A DNA stretch of 22,450 nucleotides, from contig JAQGAU010000947.1 in NCBI GenBank assembly GCA_034698045.1, positions 1-22,450 on the forward strand. The letters run 5' to 3'. Positions 18,681 to 22,450 of this stretch are shown piece after piece. The notes under the pieces were generated by a model. The model was not told where the DNA came from. It saw nothing but the letters and a program-made list of their open reading frames with translations, and ran no database searches. Made by a program: the position numbers and the translations under genes. Numbering within the stretch: position 1 is the first letter of the stretch; each line of letters begins with the position of its first letter. The DNA is from Paramacrobiotus richtersi. Its lineage: Eukaryota > Tardigrada > Eutardigrada > Parachela > Macrobiotidae.

Positions 18681-19980
18681 TCAAAAACCACAGGTCACGG
18701 TGACCTTGGGTACATTAGGTTCTAGCATATGTTCTAAATAAACTAATATGCTACAGTTACTAACCCAAAGTATTGTTCTGCCACTTAGGGTTATCGTATG
18801 ACCAGCAGCAAACTCAATTTTTGTGGTACTTTGAATCGTATGCAGGCGCTCAAGGTGGTCCTGCAAAATGCGTTGTTGAAAGGCAGATTGTGCAGATAGA
18901 TGATGACAGGATATTCTACAATAACGGTTTACTTACCTTGAGCTCAGTCGCGATGGACGGTTCGCTCAGCATTTTGCAGATCTTGTGAAGGCTTTTCTGC
19001 TCCAACGCATCAAGTTTCATCAGAGGGTAGTTTAGGAAAACCAGCAGAAATCCATGGAAAAGAACCCCGAACAGATCTGTGTAGCTAGCATCTTTCGAAA
19101 GTATACGCGCTGTCGCGGTATAGGACATAATACCAATCGCATCAAAACAAACTGTAAACACAACAGCCCATAGAAAGGTGTCGCCGAGAGAATCCGCAAA
19201 TTCTACCAAGTGGGCTCGAAAAACTCTTGTGTCCGCTATTTGGCCAATCAGCAACGAATGTGATTGCTCATCCCTGATGACCAACGACAAACCAACAATT
19301 CGCCGGTAATATTGTTTTGTACCATGGATCAGTATATTACTGTAGTATACAAATAAAGAGTTAACCGAAAACGAGAATAAAGATGCTGACAAGCCTGTAA
19401 AAACCCAGGTAAGACAAAGCTGTCCTTTGGAAAATGAAAACCCGAGCCGTTCGGCCGAGTGACTTAGCTCCATCATCTGCTGAGGTAGGTTTCCCTTTTT
19501 CACCGCTTCTTCCAGATTAAACCAGAGAAAGAGGTCGACGGTTGCATATGCAAGCGGTCCTGCAAGTAGAACAGCAAGTGCAAATCTTGCAGCTCGCGTG
19601 TCAGCTGACTTTCCAAACTCATGTGTCACTAAAGTGAGCGCGTTTGCAAACAGCTGACTAAAGGAGTTTCTGGCGAGCAAAAAGCCGATGAGAATTAATG
19701 ACCCGCGCAGGGGAATAATGACATCTCGAACGATTAGAAGCTTGTCGAGGTTAGGAAGCTGCTCACACGTACGGTTGCCATTGATTACATACCCAATGAA
19801 AAAAAACAAAGTGCTGCCGATTCCAGCGCATAGTAGCATAAACTGAAAGAATCCAATTGCGAAATCATATCGGTATGTGCGCGTTTTCCGAACTCCTAAC
19901 AGCCAGATAAGCGACAGCACAAACCGCGGGTGAACATGGATGCACTTCTCAGCAAGCATGGTTCGCGGTGGATGAATCAT
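18681..19980 (-). CDS. Gustatory-receptor-like seven-helix protein, 2 exons
   Basis: Exons (minus): 19980-18937 and 18860-18681, joined by GTAAGT...TTGCAG in phase 0 (intron 76 bases), giving 407 aa and ending at TGA. Seven hydrophobic helices are visible: around FAIGFFQFMLLCAGIGSTLF, VIIPLRGSLILIGFLL, AARFALAVLLAGPLAY, LTWVFTGLSASLFSF, FLWAVVFTVCFDAIGIM, DLFGVLFHGFLLVFLNYPL, and in exon 2 TILWVSNCSILVYLEHML. Length, the late intron before the last helix and a C-terminal hydrophobic segment of FAAGHTITLSGRTIL...LVYL type fit the insect gustatory receptor (7tm_7/8) family, whose members are ligand-gated channels with an intracellular N terminus. The final TYxxxxxQF signature of insect receptors is not conserved, which is common outside insects. 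The ligand is unknown. A broken paralogue lies head to head at 20842-22058. Confidence 0.8.
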
Positions 19981-20841
19981 CAGTTCATATAAATTTAAGG
20001 GAATGGTTGCTTATTCGCCTACCGTAATAAAGGTAGCATACTGAGCCCGTGCTGTCGAAGTAGCAATCTATCGCTCGGTTTATCTTCCGCCCCATTACCG
20101 TGTCTGATGCATTAGAATAGCGCTCCGGTGTCACTCTTTTTTTTGCGGTATCGTTTAACTTACTAAATAGCTCGCCAGTGGAACATTAGAGCTTAGCGTC
20201 CCGTTGGAATAACTACCCACGTCTGCTGATTCAGTCGGGGGAATACAGTACAGTATGTAAGTGGATCCATGTTTGCTCAGCAGAGTAAACTGTTCTTAAA
20301 TGTTTAATCTGGATAACTCACCTGAAAGCTAACTTATTTCAGTTGCGTGTTTGTTGGAAACCTTAGATCATTTCCGATTGGGTATACAGTATACTCCATA
20401 GGATGCTGAATACTAACATTTCTTCTGGTATGAACGGAACATTATTATCATCTACTTCGAGGCAATGGAAGGAAATAGTGTGGGCGCGGTGTATTATAAC
20501 CTGGGCCGATTCTGCCGTACCATACCACAGCGCCAAAACGGAACAACAAGAAAGGAAAAGAAAAAAATTTTATCTTACAAGAAACAAGCGAACTGGAAGT
20601 TACACAACGTGAACAGTCGCCTTTTATGCCGAGGTCAGGTGAGCGATCCGATACGCCCCTTCGCGCTGATACGCCGATTCCCCGGTGGGCGAAATCTTGT
20701 CCGATTATGCGCACACATTTATCAGTTACTACCTGTCTGCTGAGTCCAGAGTCTCACTTTAACTCAAGCTTTTGCCGAAACTGCGAAAATCTGTATTGTA
20801 AGGAGCATTCGCAGAGGATAATATCAGCACTCAGCAAATGA
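19981..20841. other. Intergenic region between receptor gene and receptor pseudogene
   Basis: It contains the presumed promoter of the receptor gene on the minus strand. Open stretches on both strands near 20403-20843 overlap one another and show no family signature. No repeat or RNA gene is recognised. Confidence 0.4.
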
Positions 20842-22058
20842 ATGCAAAAATTAATGGTTTTTTCGGACCTGCTCGCAACAGATGTAGGCCACCGCTTAAG
20901 AAAAACTGCCTCATTTGTTCGTTATCGATTCTTCTATGGTTGCTTGGTCCTTCTGAATGCGCAGTCAATCGTATCGGCTATCACTGGGTTGTATTCAATG
21001 GGACTTATTTATACTTATTGGCAATAGCCCGGACTACAAAGTCGGCACCAAGAAACATTCAAAATTCAAATAAAGAACTTGTCCCAATCAGAGCGAGAGG
21101 GGACAGTAGCTAGATCAAGTTAACATTACCACGCATTATTTTCACCGATAAACGCTGACACAGAAAACAAGTGGATCGACTTTCTCCCGTTCTTATAAAC
21201 AACTTTTACCGATTTCTTTAAACGAAACAACAGCCGACTCGCACCATACTAATTTAACCTGGGTATCGCAAATGCCGTTTTTATTTTGTCTGGATAAGTC
21301 GTACATTTCGTTAATTTTTCCGGAGCCATGACAAATGAAGACAAATTCTTCATGGTCCAGAACATTATCGGTCCGCTCCGTGGTCCCGGTACAATTGGCG
21401 GTCTGTTAATGTACAAGAAACTGTTGCGTGACCTTCAGACAGTTGCTGCTCGAACTGTAGAATCAGACTGGAATGCCCGACAGCGGAGAGCAAAGCATGC
21501 GTTCATAACGATGTGTATTACAATTCCTGTGTACCCTGTCGCAGATTTCTGCTATGGATGGACCTGACAGAAGGATCAAGCTGGCGGCAAATTCATGACC
21601 AGTTCACTAGCAATAGTGGCCTGGCGTATCGGATACACTGTGCCTAAATGGCGGATTTGTGTCGGGTGGATAGTAATTGGTCTCGCATCTGGAGTACACT
21701 CGTTCCTTTTGAGTGGTTTGTTCTTGTACTACTCCTCAATCGTGGAACCGAATTGTATTAGAACAGATTACAAGGAGTTCTGGAACGTCAAATTGAGCCT
21801 TTGGAAACATCCATTTCACCCATGGAGAGCGCAATACGAGCTCGACAGGGCTAGCTGGAGCTTTGGGAAGCATTGGGAAGCAATTTCTCTTGGATTGTAG
21901 CGGCTTCTTTCGGCTGGGATGCGTTGGCTTTATTGGTTGACCCAGCCGGACTTTGATTCTTCTCGAGTATGCCGCAGTTTATCCACTTTCTGGGCATATC
22001 GTTAATGTACTTCAATATCGCAACGATGTATTGGCCAGCTGCCGCTATAGAAGCATTG
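20842..22058 (+). pseudogene. Gustatory-receptor-like pseudogene
   Basis: Pieces align in order with the receptor at 18681-19980. LRKTASFVRYRFFYGCLVLL matches its first-helix region. TNEDKFFMVQNIIGPLRG (from 21328) matches LDKLLIVRDVIIPLRG. VGWIVIGLASGVHSFLLSGL with FLYYSS matches LTWVFTGLSASLFSF with FVYYSN. ELWEALGSNFSWIVAASFG matches EFADSLGDTFLWAVVFTVC. Breaks: TAG at 21027-21029 (or a lost intron), TGA at 21565-21567, a frame change between about 21780 and 21850, TAG near 21852 and TGA at 21954-21956. The last matching piece ends at a GTATGT donor (22059). No last-helix exon was found before the window ends. It carries a loop segment (about 21031-21260) that the intact gene lacks but that recurs at 12239-12479. 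Confidence 0.75.
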
Positions 22059-22450
22059 GTATGTAACAGAAATCCAAGCTTCACACCAAGATCTAACAAA
22101 TGGGCTTTTTTGGGCCGCAAATTCAGAAAATTCCCAGCAGCCAATATTATTTGTTTATGTTCTTCGGGTCGGTTTATGCCAGTTTACAAGTTTTGGGATT
22201 TTTCTGAATTTTGGGCCCAAAAAGCTCCTTTGTTAGACGGCTATCGGAATATTATGGGCAGCTGTGCATTATGATCGGTTATCTCCAAATTTCGGTCACC
22301 GAAAATAACAGCTTCAAGAGTGTACGACTGCTCGTATTAAGGCTAGACTCCGGTCAAATCGGAGGTTCTGCGCAACATAGTGCTGCTGCACGGATGTAGA
22401 CAGTAGAAAACACCCATACATTGCTTTGGAAAGTGAAAAGATGGATCTCC
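22059..22450. other. Window end without a recognised gene
   Basis: It follows the receptor pseudogene. Open frames are short and have no similarity to the missing last-helix exon. Nothing further is identified. Confidence 0.4.

Noticed and set aside
18773-18988. Plus-strand open frame with YFESYAGAQGG and KCVVERQIVQ
   Set aside because: It overlaps both exons and the intron of the receptor gene on the opposite strand, and I found no in-phase partner exon. Considered as a last exon of the 16821-18491 remnants but not supported.
20838-21113. Plus-strand frame as an intact gene
   Set aside because: It mixes a shadow frame with the loop segment of the receptor pseudogene. The homologous frame for the first helix is the one beginning at 20842.

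Overview
This window looks like chromosomal DNA of an invertebrate animal. Coding sequence is split by many short introns (about 56 to 780 bases, nearly all GT...AG with GTAAGT/GTRAGT-like donors). The gene families are metazoan: BTB-BACK-Kelch, cathepsin B, insect-type gustatory receptor, and a LINE with an endonuclease. There are no bacterial operons, CRISPR arrays or phage genes. A small ecdysozoan such as a tardigrade would fit, but the lineage is inference; the sequence only shows a compact, intron-rich animal genome.

Layout. 1-3041 (minus): the 5' two thirds of a LINE, with endonuclease and reverse transcriptase in one frame separated by a single TAG codon; its 3' end lies outside the window. 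3079-3788: a 700-bp fold-back element. 4267-6801 (minus) and 8386-11117 (plus): two head-to-head paralogues of a BTB-BACK-Kelch protein, reconstructed as four exons each (about 638 and 640 aa). Equivalent splice phases are shared, and each carries a different ~163-bp hairpin element in its last intron. Between them lies an orphan exon resembling TM5 of a rhodopsin-type GPCR (7794-8025, minus). A run of TTTACTG heptamers follows the second Kelch stop codon.

12841-16156 (plus): a ten-exon cathepsin B-like cysteine peptidase of about 590 aa. The catalytic Cys, His and Asn are present, but the occluding-loop region has been replaced, and a ~230-residue C-terminal extension appears to contain three copies of a module not usual in cathepsins. 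Degenerate exons at 16821-18491 resemble this extension and may be remains of a tandem copy. 18681-19980 (minus): a two-exon gustatory-receptor-like seven-helix protein (407 aa). Head-to-head with it, 20842-22058 (plus), is a broken paralogue. A loop-exon fragment of the same family sits alone on the minus strand at 12239-12479.

The recurring theme is inverted duplication: head-to-head Kelch paralogues, a head-to-head receptor gene and pseudogene, and three fold-back elements. The genes do not form a pathway. They read as independent members of expanding families (adaptor, peptidase, chemoreceptor) in a transposon-rich region. The most novel item is the cathepsin with its repeated C-terminal extension.
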